A stretch of DNA of 64,000 nt from Pedobacter cryoconitis (GTDB taxonomy: Bacteria; Bacteroidota; Bacteroidia; Sphingobacteriales; Sphingobacteriaceae), in contig NZ_JACHCG010000001.1 in NCBI RefSeq assembly GCF_014200595.1, forward strand, positions 1,178,001-1,242,000. Reading direction: 5' to 3'. Below the pieces are notes generated by a model that was not told where the DNA came from, ran no database searches, and saw only the letters and a program-made list of their open reading frames with translations. Shown piece after piece: positions 57,072 through 64,000 of the stretch. The position numbers and the translations under genes are program-made. Position 1 is the first letter of the stretch; each line of letters starts with the position of its first letter.

Positions 57072-57104
57072 CCGGTTGCAGGTTTTTCTGTAACCGGGTT
57101 TTTT
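57072..57104 (+). terminator. Strong terminator of the NRPS operon
   Basis: 10-bp arms (57072-57081 and 57088-57097, one G-T pair) with a 6-nt loop and a following T run, 35 bases after the stop of synthetase B. Confidence 0.9.
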
Positions 57105-57117
57105 ATAAACTAATGGA

Positions 57118-57370
57118 ATGGAAGATAAGTCCCTTATTGAAAAATTAAAGCTGATCAGATCAGGGGAAATATGAAGAAGCATTTGTTTTTTTGAAAAAAG
57201 CTGAATCTATTGGATCAGCAGATCGCAATTTATATCTGAATATAGCGATTGCAATGCTGAACATTTCAGCTCAGACCAGGGCAAATGCTAAAGTCTGGTT
57301 TAAGAAGGCAGAAGGTCTTGAAGCGGATGAATTAAGTCTGGTCGCTTATTTCGATCCGCAGGGATATTAG
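57118..57370 (+). pseudogene. Frameshifted small ORF with TPR-like helices
   Basis: From ATG 57118 the frame reads MEDKSLIEKLKLIRSGEI and stops at 57174. Removing one A in the run at 57167-57169 joins it to an open frame that goes on YEEAFVFLKKAESIGSADRN and ends at 57370, giving about 83 residues. The joined product, with LFLKKAE.. and WFKKAEGLEADE helices, resembles a short TPR-type helical repeat protein. It is either a pseudogene with a one-base insertion or a base-calling error. The function is unknown. Confidence 0.55.
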
Positions 57371-57407
57371 TTTGATGAAGCTATTTTTATGTTCGTTTGC
57401 GTACAAG

Positions 57408-57429
57408 AGGTGTTCAATGTTGAACACCT
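57408..57429. repeat. 22-bp palindrome in a spacer
   Basis: Perfect 10-bp arms (57408-57417 and 57420-57429) around 2 bases. There is no loop or T run, so it suits a protein-binding dyad upstream of the exported protein gene better than a terminator. Confidence 0.5.
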
Positions 57430-57520
57430 ATTTATTTCTAGTGTATTGTTATTGAGTAGATTAGCGGGCTTTGTTTGATTGGCATGGTTATGCAGTACGT
57501 ATTGGCAAAAACCAATTCTT

Positions 57521-57883
57521 ATGATAAATCTTAAAGTCCTTCTTATTTTCCTGACTACCTTATTTCAATTTCCAAATTACACGAAAAACTGGCAGGGCAG
57601 TGATATACCCGGTCATTGTTATGCAACCTTTGATGATTTTAATGGGAAGCAGGATTTTAAAATTAAGCTTTTGAAAAAAGAGGGTTTTAATTTTAAATAT
57701 TCTACTACTTTAACAAAAGGTACACTTCAGCTGACCATAAAATCTGGTTCAAAAACCATATATGAAAAGGAGTTGAAGGGCTCAGTATCCGATGAGGTTA
57801 AAATTGAGAATTCAAAAGGTGGAAAGTTTAAATTTATCTTTATGGCTAAACATGCAAAGGGTAGTTTTGATGTCCGGTATTAA
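57521..57883 (+). CDS. Small exported protein of unknown function
   Basis: The frame is open from 57479, but the ATG at 57521 gives a clean signal peptide (MINLKVLLIFLTTLFQF), so I place the start there: 120 residues. The mature part is lysine-rich and predicted beta-rich (DDFNGKQDFKIKLLKKEGFN, GTLQLTIKSGSKTIYEKELK), ending in KHAKGSFDVRY. The alternation suggests a small beta sandwich in the periplasm. I do not recognise a family. Its stop overlaps the stop of the converging GNAT gene by 4 bases. Confidence 0.6.
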   Translation: MINLKVLLIFLTTLFQFPNYTKNWQGSDIPGHCYATFDDFNGKQDFKIKLLKKEGFNFKYSTTLTKGTLQLTIKSGSKTIYEKELKGSVSDEVKIENSKGGKFKFIFMAKHAKGSFDVRY

Positions 57884-58389
57884 ACCATCTTCTCCATGAT
57901 AATGAACTCTATCGGTTGCTTGATCTCGCCAAAAAGCCCATCGCCCTCAAATGGTTGTATTTCTCCTGTAAAAGTGTAACCCCGGCGTTCATACCATTCA
58001 ATAAGTTCCGTCCGGTTACGGATCACAGACATAGTGATTTTATCACAATTCAATTTTTTGGCGTGTATTTCTGCTGCTGCAAGTAATGCTTTACCAATTC
58101 CTTTACCTTGCAGGACGGGGGATACACTGAACATGCCTAAATATAATTCAGGGCCTTTAACTTCCAGGTAAACAGAACCCAGAATCTGCTCATTTTCATC
58201 GGTGTATTTGAGAATGTCAATTGCTTCATTGCTGAAGTATTTGGTTAACGTTTCTTCATTTATCCGGATACCGCCTAAAAGATCTGCTTCTGTTGTCCAG
58301 CCTTTTTTTGACTCTTCACCACGATAAGCGCTGTTTACTAATACATTTAATTGAGGTACATCTGCAACTGTGGCACTGGTTATTGGCAT
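57880..58389 (-). CDS. GNAT-family N-acetyltransferase
   Basis: 169 residues. The acetyl-CoA loop is MFSVSPVLQGKGIGKALLAA, followed by ITMSVIRNRTELIEWYERRG, the typical beta5-alpha-beta end of small GNAT enzymes. The N-terminus (ATVADVPQLNVLVNSAYRGE) matches the same group. The substrate is unknown. It precedes no other gene on the minus strand; the cupin gene lies 56 bases upstream and could be co-transcribed. Confidence 0.87.
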   Translation of the reverse strand: MPITSATVADVPQLNVLVNSAYRGEESKKGWTTEADLLGGIRINEETLTKYFSNEAIDILKYTDENEQILGSVYLEVKGPELYLGMFSVSPVLQGKGIGKALLAAAEIHAKKLNCDKITMSVIRNRTELIEWYERRGYTFTGEIQPFEGDGLFGEIKQPIEFIIMEKMV

Positions 58390-58445
58390 ATGATTTATTT
58401 AGCAGATCAAATTTAATAATTTCAGCTATTGCAACCAAAACGGAG

Positions 58446-58784
58446 TTATAATAATTTAAAATCCTCCCGTACCGGATCAAATATATCTATCAGTTTACAA
58501 TCCGTAATCGCTTTACCTCCATGAATAATATTCGGTGGAACTATAGCAAATGAACCTGTATCCAGTACTTTTGATACCCCATCAACAGTCAGTTCAAATT
58601 GACCTTCAATTACAAATACACATTGATGATTGATATGCTGGTGCATTGCAGATACACTCCCTGCTTTTACCTCCAGAAAGTTGATCGTATTATTTTCAGT
58701 ATGAATTATTTTTGATAGATAACCTGGTGATAACTCTTTTGTCTCTATATCCGAAAAATGATTAAAAATAGGATTGCTCATCAT
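58446..58784 (-). CDS. Cupin-domain protein
   Basis: 112 residues, a single small cupin barrel. The first cupin motif carries MHQHINHQCVFVIEGQFEL, with the metal-binding HxH and a later His/Glu, and the second is GSFAIVPPNIIHGG. Many such proteins are metal-dependent enzymes or ligand sensors; nothing in the context decides. Upstream lies a GNAT remnant on the same strand. Confidence 0.85.
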   Translation of the reverse strand: MMSNPIFNHFSDIETKELSPGYLSKIIHTENNTINFLEVKAGSVSAMHQHINHQCVFVIEGQFELTVDGVSKVLDTGSFAIVPPNIIHGGKAITDCKLIDIFDPVREDFKLL

Positions 58785-58793
58785 TTGTTTTTG

Positions 58794-58895
58794 CTATTGT
58801 GATTTTTTAATGAAATAAACATAAACTTCTTTTTTGATTAAAAATCCTAAATCTTCATAAACTTTAATCGCGCGTTCATTAGCTCTTAAAATTTA
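58794..58895 (-). pseudogene. C-terminal remnant of a GNAT acetyltransferase
   Basis: On the minus strand a short open stretch reads LRANERAIKVYEDLGFLIKK and ends after IKKSQ at 58794. NERAIKVYEDLGF is the standard final segment of GNAT enzymes, but a stop lies just upstream in frame and no acetyl-CoA loop is found. Only the tail of the gene survives, between the cupin gene and the DUF2461 gene. Confidence 0.6.
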
Positions 58896-58969
58896 CTTAA
58901 TTATGGAGTTTTAGTTTCTGACACCGCTTATATTTGCTTCCGGCTGATTTTTACCGGCCCCGATGCATT

Positions 58970-59665
58970 ATGGAAAAACTTACGCTGAAACAACCACAAC
59001 TTCATCCTTCCAATTTTGATTTTTTAAATAAGCTGGGGCAAAATAATGATAGAGAATGGTTTCATGCACATAAAGATGAATTTCAAAAAGAGCAGGGACA
59101 GATAGAAAGTTTTGCCGATGCGTTATTACAAGAACTCAATACCCATGATGTAATTGAAACCCCTTCTGGAAAAAAGAGCTTGTATCGTATTTACAGAGAT
59201 ACCCGTTTTTCAAAAGATAAAACTCCTTATAAGACACATTGGAGCGGTAGTTTCAGCCGTGCAGGAAAATTCCGCAGAGGAGGTTATCATTTTCACCTAC
59301 AGGAAGGAAACACTTATATTGCAGGTGGTTTTTTCGGGCCATCTACCGAAGACCTGAAAAGGATCAGACAAGAAATTTCTTTTGATGCTGCGCCACTCAG
59401 GAAAATATTAAGCAGTACCTCCTTTATTTCGACGTTTGAAACCTTAAAAGGCGAGCAACTCAAAACCACACCAAAAGGTTTTGATGCAAACGATGAAGCC
59501 ATAGATCTTTTACGTTACAAACAATTTCTGCTGATCAGGAAGTTTTCGGATCAGGAACTGCTCAGTGAAGACTTTTTACAGCAAGCCGGACAGACTTTCA
59601 AAAACATGCGTCCGTTTTTTGATTATATGAGTGAAATACTGACAACTGATATCAACGGATTATAA
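58970..59665 (+). CDS. DUF2461-family protein
   Basis: The frame is open from 58934, but the ATG at 58970 (MEKLTLKQPQLHPSNFDFLN) fits the family start better: 231 residues. Family stretches are FLNKLGQNNDREWFHAHKDE, the conserved RIYRDTRFSKDKTPYKTH and GGYHFHLQEGNTYIAGGFFG. DUF2461 proteins are widespread, cytoplasmic and of unknown function. It stands alone on the plus strand, 79 bases before the antiporter gene. Confidence 0.85.
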   Translation: MEKLTLKQPQLHPSNFDFLNKLGQNNDREWFHAHKDEFQKEQGQIESFADALLQELNTHDVIETPSGKKSLYRIYRDTRFSKDKTPYKTHWSGSFSRAGKFRRGGYHFHLQEGNTYIAGGFFGPSTEDLKRIRQEISFDAAPLRKILSSTSFISTFETLKGEQLKTTPKGFDANDEAIDLLRYKQFLLIRKFSDQELLSEDFLQQAGQTFKNMRPFFDYMSEILTTDINGL

Positions 59666-59705
59666 ACTTAAAGCCCTGATACCGCGTATTTTTTGATAAG
59701 GATTA

Positions 59706-59740
59706 TCTCAGAATAATATATATTTAGATATAATCTGAGA
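59706..59740. promoter_or_regulatory. Inverted repeat just before the antiporter start
   Basis: 7-bp arms TCTCAGA (59706-59712) and TCTGAGA (59734-59740) flank a very AT-rich loop; the right arm ends 4 bases before the ATG. It may be an operator or an RNA fold near the start. Confidence 0.4.
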
Positions 59741-59744
59741 TACG

Positions 59745-61358
59745 ATGCTGCACGAAAACCTTATTTTAATCCTTGTCCTGTTATTAGGCGTCACCATTTT
59801 AGTTATGGTGGGGCATAAATTGAAAATTTCTTATCCCATATTTCTAGTCTTAGCTGGTTTAATTATAGGATTTATCCCCGGGATCCCGCACCTGACCGTT
59901 GATCCTGATATTATCTTTTTACTTTTCCTGCCCCCCTTATTATATGAGGCTGCCTGGACTACTTCGTGGAAAGATTTCAAGGAATATAGAGGAGCAATCT
60001 TTTTACTGGCTGTAGGCCTGGTGCTGATCACTTCGGTAGCCGTAGCCTATGCTTCAGTTGCTTTTATCCCGGGTTTCACTTTGGCACTTGGGTTTTTACT
60101 TGGGGGGATAATTTCACCGCCCGATGCAATTGCAGCTTCCTCTGTTTTGAAAGGGATCAAAATCCCTAAAACTATAAATTCCCTGTTAGAAGGGGAGAGC
60201 CTGGTCAATGATGCTTCCAGTTTAATCGTCTTTAAATTTGCGCTTGCTGCTGTGGTTACAGGAAATTTTGTGTTACAGGATGCTGCTGTGAACTTTGTTT
60301 TTGTTGCTGGTTTTGGAATTCTGACCGGCCTGGCAATTGGCTGTATATTCTACGCACTTCACCGCTGGCTGCCAACTAACGAAAACATTGATACTGCTTT
60401 AACCTTGCTGACCCCTTATTTCATGTATATCGTAGCGGAACATTTTAAGGTTTCCGGTGTCATGGCAGTGGTATCCGGCGGACTGTTTTTGTGTAGTCAA
60501 TCTCATGTGATCCTCACCCCAAATTCCAGAGTTAAGGTCAATTCCGTCTGGTCTGCGATCACTTTTATGATGAATGGAGTGGTTTTTATTTTAATTGGCC
60601 TGGCCTTACCAGATATTGTTGCGGGTTTGGGGTCAGAATATCCATTAAAAACGGCGATATTTTATGGAGTGGGAATTAGCCTGCTCGCTTTATTTGTCAG
60701 GTTCTTCTGGCTGTTTTCAACGAGCAGGCTGACCAGTCTGGTGAATAAGAGAACAAAGGTTCGTTATCAGGGCATGACCTGGCATTCTTCTGTGGTTATT
60801 GTCTGGGCCGGGATGCGTGGAGTAGTATCCCTGGCAGCTGCACTTTCTATACCATTAATGTTAAATGCTCAAACGCCCTTTCCGCTGCGGAACTTAATTC
60901 TGTTTATCACTTTTGTGGTTATCCTCGTCACGCTTGTTATTCAGGGGCTATCCTTACCTTATGTGATCAAACTATTAAAAATACCAGTCAATACTTATAA
61001 AATACCAGAGCAGGAGCAAAGCGCGCAGATCAAACTGCGGTTAATTGATAAGTCACTGGTCAGGATACAGCAAAACTATCAGTTCCAGTGTATTCACAAC
61101 GAGTTGATGGCTAACTTTAAGACTGAACTTGAAAACTCATTAACTGGTAAAAGAAATAACCTGGAGGCATTCAGAGCCGGAAAAATTGATAAACAAGAAT
61201 TGAAAGTTTATCGTGAAATTATGCTGGATCTGATTCATGTGCAGCGCCATGAACTGCATCTTCTTAAAAATGATAGAAATTATGATGATGATATTATCAG
61301 GGAAGAAGAAAAACGGTTGGATCTGGAAGAATTAAGCGCTACAGGTAATCTTTTTTAA
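59745..61358 (+). CDS. Na+/H+ antiporter of the CPA1 family
   Basis: 537 residues. Twelve or so membrane helices fill the first 400 residues. The ion-exchange core has GGIISPPDAIAASSVLKGIK and SLLEGESLVNDASSLIVFKF, the ND motif region typical of CPA1 (NhaP/NHE-like) exchangers, and HSSVVIVWAGMRGVVSLAAA later. The last 130 residues are a charged cytoplasmic tail with coiled-coil character. Sodium export and pH control at the inner membrane are expected. The gene appears monocistronic. Confidence 0.92.
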   Translation: MLHENLILILVLLLGVTILVMVGHKLKISYPIFLVLAGLIIGFIPGIPHLTVDPDIIFLLFLPPLLYEAAWTTSWKDFKEYRGAIFLLAVGLVLITSVAVAYASVAFIPGFTLALGFLLGGIISPPDAIAASSVLKGIKIPKTINSLLEGESLVNDASSLIVFKFALAAVVTGNFVLQDAAVNFVFVAGFGILTGLAIGCIFYALHRWLPTNENIDTALTLLTPYFMYIVAEHFKVSGVMAVVSGGLFLCSQSHVILTPNSRVKVNSVWSAITFMMNGVVFILIGLALPDIVAGLGSEYPLKTAIFYGVGISLLALFVRFFWLFSTSRLTSLVNKRTKVRYQGMTWHSSVVIVWAGMRGVVSLAAALSIPLMLNAQTPFPLRNLILFITFVVILVTLVIQGLSLPYVIKLLKIPVNTYKIPEQEQSAQIKLRLIDKSLVRIQQNYQFQCIHNELMANFKTELENSLTGKRNNLEAFRAGKIDKQELKVYREIMLDLIHVQRHELHLLKNDRNYDDDIIREEEKRLDLEELSATGNLF

Positions 61359-61406
61359 AATCATAACAACAAGTGTAAATTCACAATAAGCTATCCCAAT
61401 TATAAA

Positions 61407-63251
61407 ATGCTCAAACGTTTCTCCACTAAGCTAAATCTTCAAAAACTGGTATTATTAACTTTATTTGGCTTGCTGATCAGTAGTGCTTACAGTTCTGCTG
61501 CTACGCTAACAATTGTAAGCAAGGCTAATGATACTGCAAACCGGGGAATCACTATTCTTTCCAATCAGGTTGCTTATAACCTCAACGGGCCTAAGTCAGC
61601 AATGATTAAACACCATCAAGCTTTACCGGGAGGCTTGAAATTTGAAATCCTGGATGCGGTGACCATGAAAACAGTTTTCTCTGCTAAGCTTGGAAAAGCA
61701 GCACAGGTAACAGACTGGGATTTGGAAAATTGGTACAGCCCTGCTGATTTTACAGCTTTTCATCAACCCGGAGTTTACAAAATACAGCTGACTGTTCGCG
61801 GCAAAAAGTATCAATCTTATGATTTTAATATTGAAGACCGGGCCATCGGTAAAATAGTGATTCCGGCCATGGTGAACTTCTTTAACCATCAGCGTGCTAA
61901 TTCTAAAGAAGAACTGGCGGCCGATAAACAGGTCAGGCTTTTTGGAAGTGATCAAACTGTGGATCTCCAGGGAGGATGGTGTGATGCATCGGGTGATATC
62001 AGTAAATACTTTTCGCACCTTGCTTACACAAATTACATGCTGCCACAACAGATCCCTATGGTAGACTGGTCGATGATTAACACTGTCGAACAAGTTCCGG
62101 CTTTACTGGAAGAAGTGAACATTAAAGACAAGCTTCAGGAGGAAGCCCTTTATGGCGCTGATTATATCATGCGTTCTTTATCACCCGAAGGATATTTTTA
62201 TATGACCGTCTTTAGTTATTTTGATAAAGACCCAAATGCCAGGCGCGTGGTTGGCTTATTGGCAGACAGTAAAACAACCAGTGACTATCAATGTGCCTAC
62301 CGGGAGGGCGGTGGTATGGCTATAGCGGCTTTAGCGCGGATTTCAAAATGGAACAGAAATGGCACATTTTCTTCTGCACAATACCTCGCAGCCGCAGAAC
62401 GGGCTTTTTCACACCTGCAAAAATTCAGTACAAAATATGCTGATGATGGAAAAGACAATATTATAGATGACTATTGTGCTTTAATGGCGGCCACAGAATT
62501 GTGGATAGCGACCGGGAAACCTGAATACCGCGACCAGGCCCGTCAAAGAGCTTTGAATTTAAAAAACAGGTTATCACCTGAAGGTTATTTTATAGCAAAT
62601 GATACCAACAGACCTTTCTGGCACGCAGCCGATGCAGGCCTGCCGGTTATTGCACTGGTTAGGTATCTGGATATTGAAAAAGAAGAGCCGCAGCGTAAAA
62701 TGGCATTACAGGCAATTAAAACTTCACTGGATTATAACCTGAAAGTAACAAAACAGGTAACTAATCCTTTTGGTTATGCCAGGCAACATTTCCTTTACCG
62801 CGGAAAGGTTAAAGGCGGCTTCTTTATTCCGCATGAAAATGAGAGCGGCTGGTGGTGGCAGGGAGAAGATGCTCGCTTAGGCTCATTAGCAGCGGCAGCA
62901 ATAGTTGGAGGACGGTTGGTTTATCCGGACAAAGGGCCTTTAGGCGTAAAACAGGAACTTGCCGTTTATGCCACTGACCTGGTATCCTGGATTTTAGGAA
63001 ATAATCCATATAACATGTGCATGCTCTATGGCTACGGAAAAAATAACGTGCCTTATATGAGCTCTATGTATGGTCATGGCTCCGGTAAAGGTGGTATTTC
63101 TAATGGGATTACCGGAAAGGATGGAAACGGAGATGGCTCTGGTATTGATTTTAAAGTAGAAGATCATGGCAACGAATGGCGTTGGAGTGAACAGTGGATT
63201 CCGCATACCAGCTGGTTTTTACAAGCAGTTACGGCTATGTCAGCGAATTAA
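61407..63251 (+). CDS. Glycoside hydrolase family 9 protein, exported
   Basis: 614 residues with a signal peptide (KLVLLTLFGLLISSAYSSAA). An N-terminal Ig-like domain (about 48-145: ILSNQVAYNLNGPKSAMIKH) precedes the (alpha/alpha)6 barrel. The catalytic motif is GGWCDASGDISKYFSHLAY with Asp193 and Asp197 in the usual DAGD-like place, and the acid is probably a Glu in GNEWRWSEQWIPHTSW. GH9 enzymes of this layout are beta-glucanases or exo-acting glucosidases; a change of Tyr/His to Cys in the motif and SGD for GD argue for a specialised substrate. The ThuA-like gene that follows may share its operon. Confidence 0.85.
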   Translation: MLKRFSTKLNLQKLVLLTLFGLLISSAYSSAATLTIVSKANDTANRGITILSNQVAYNLNGPKSAMIKHHQALPGGLKFEILDAVTMKTVFSAKLGKAAQVTDWDLENWYSPADFTAFHQPGVYKIQLTVRGKKYQSYDFNIEDRAIGKIVIPAMVNFFNHQRANSKEELAADKQVRLFGSDQTVDLQGGWCDASGDISKYFSHLAYTNYMLPQQIPMVDWSMINTVEQVPALLEEVNIKDKLQEEALYGADYIMRSLSPEGYFYMTVFSYFDKDPNARRVVGLLADSKTTSDYQCAYREGGGMAIAALARISKWNRNGTFSSAQYLAAAERAFSHLQKFSTKYADDGKDNIIDDYCALMAATELWIATGKPEYRDQARQRALNLKNRLSPEGYFIANDTNRPFWHAADAGLPVIALVRYLDIEKEEPQRKMALQAIKTSLDYNLKVTKQVTNPFGYARQHFLYRGKVKGGFFIPHENESGWWWQGEDARLGSLAAAAIVGGRLVYPDKGPLGVKQELAVYATDLVSWILGNNPYNMCMLYGYGKNNVPYMSSMYGHGSGKGGISNGITGKDGNGDGSGIDFKVEDHGNEWRWSEQWIPHTSWFLQAVTAMSAN

Positions 63252-63296
63252 AAATCAGTAAAACAGAAATGATTAATCCATATAATATAAAGAAGA

Positions 63297-64000
63297 TGAG
63301 GTATTTTAAACTGATCAGCATAATCATGGTATTCATGACGCTGTCCATTGGAGGTTTTGCTAAAGAACCTGCCTTCAAGGCGCTTGTACTAACCGAAAGG
63401 GGAGGCCTGCATGAAGGATTTGTCGTTGCTGCACTAGACTGGCTCCAAGGCTTTGCAGCAAAGAATAACTTTGAAATTACTGTAATCAATGATACTAAAG
63501 CTATAAACGAAACTTACCTCTCCAACTATAAATTGTTTATTCAATTGAATTATCCGCCCTATACCTGGACAGATCAGGCGAAGTCTGCTTTTGAAAAATA
63601 TATTGAACAAGGCCGCGGCGGCTGGGTAGGTTTTCATCATGCTACTTTACTCGGAGAATTTGATGGTTACCCCATGTGGGATTGGTTTTCAGGTTTTATG
63701 GGAGGAATACGTTTCAAAAGTTATATCGCCGGGCTTGCGTCGGGCAAAGTTGTGGTAGAAGCTAAAAAACACCCGGTCATGAAAGGCCTGCCTGCCTCAT
63801 TTATTATTACTGATGATGAATGGTATACTTTTGATAAAAATCCAAGAACGCAGGTAAAAGTAATCGCTAACGTAGATGAATCGAGTTATCAACCTGCCTC
63901 CTCCATAAAAATGGGAGACCACCCGGTTATCTGGAGCAATGAAAAAATGAAAGCCAGGAATGTCTATTTTCTGATCGGGCATCACGCAAACCTGCTGAAA
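63297..64000 (+). CDS. ThuA-like domain protein, cut by the window end
   Basis: The frame opens at 63270, but the ATG at 63297 gives a signal peptide (MRYFKLISIIMVFMTLSIGG), so it is preferred; 234 residues are visible and the frame runs off the window. The trehalose-utilisation ThuA-like fold is seen in FKALVLTERGGLHEGFVVAA, YIEQGRGGWVGFHHATLLGE and YPMWDWFSGFMGG, with WSNEKMKARNVYFLIGHHAN further on. Such class I amidotransferase-like proteins accompany carbohydrate loci in Bacteroidota; the reaction is mostly unknown. It follows GH9 by 45 bases. Confidence 0.85.

Noticed and set aside
57408..57429. Second terminator after the NRPS cluster
   Set aside because: There is no loop of useful size and no T run; the real terminator is at 57072-57104.
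1..64000. tRNA, rRNA, riboswitch or prophage features
   Set aside because: None could be recognised on either strand on reading through.

Overview
The window is chromosomal DNA of a member of the Bacteroidota, most likely a Pedobacter-like member of the Sphingobacteriaceae. The reasons are three SusC/SusD outer-membrane pairs, lipoproteins of the DUF4959/DUF5000/DUF4998 type, start codons with little Shine-Dalgarno signal, promoter -7 elements of the TAnnTTTG kind, and fairly low GC. Genus is inferred from style, not from a marker gene. No rRNA, tRNA, CRISPR array, insertion sequence or phage gene was seen.

Layout. 1-3.3 kb: the start of a Tat-exported alpha/beta hydrolase, a DUF1223 lipoprotein, a decayed stretch (a 29-codon stump of a flavoprotein oxidoreductase and a badly broken MocR-type regulator) and an XRE-type regulator. 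3.6-9.5 kb: a compact operon of a TlpA-like thioredoxin protein with SusC and SusD. 9.5-11.2 kb: a Crp/Fnr-type regulator with a MauE/DoxX-like membrane protein and a small exported protein. 11.4-27 kb: a long co-oriented minus-strand polysaccharide utilisation locus (SDR dehydrogenase, L-fuconate dehydratase, sodium symporter, SusC, SusD, a two-domain esterase, GH95, GH36, GNAT) with a divergent AraC activator at its head. Its logic is capture of a fucosylated, galactosylated and probably acetylated glycan, trimming in the periplasm, uptake of the released sugar and non-phosphorylating fucose catabolism. 28.3-30 kb: a MarR/GNAT/DoxX operon. 30.2-37.9 kb: a third SusC/SusD operon followed by two surface lipoproteins but no enzyme.

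38.3-57.0 kb is the standout: a nonribosomal peptide cluster. A CmlA-type diiron beta-hydroxylase precedes two synthetases with five modules in all. Synthetase A is Cstart-A-T, C-A-T, C-A-T; synthetase B is TubC-dock-C-A-T, C-A-T-TE. Modules 2-3 and 4-5 look like a duplicated two-module unit. Specificity residues read by eye give a valine-type code for A2 and A4 and unassigned codes for A1, A3 and A5, so the best guess for the product is an N-acylated pentapeptide X-Val-X-Val-X with at least one beta-hydroxylated residue. A 13-bp hairpin lies between the hydroxylase and synthetase A, and a strong terminator closes the cluster. No MbtH, phosphopantetheinyl transferase or exporter gene is present in the window.

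57.1-64 kb: a frameshifted small ORF, small housekeeping-type genes (exported protein, GNAT, cupin, a GNAT remnant, DUF2461), a CPA1 Na+/H+ antiporter, a GH9 glycosidase and the start of a ThuA-like protein cut by the window edge.
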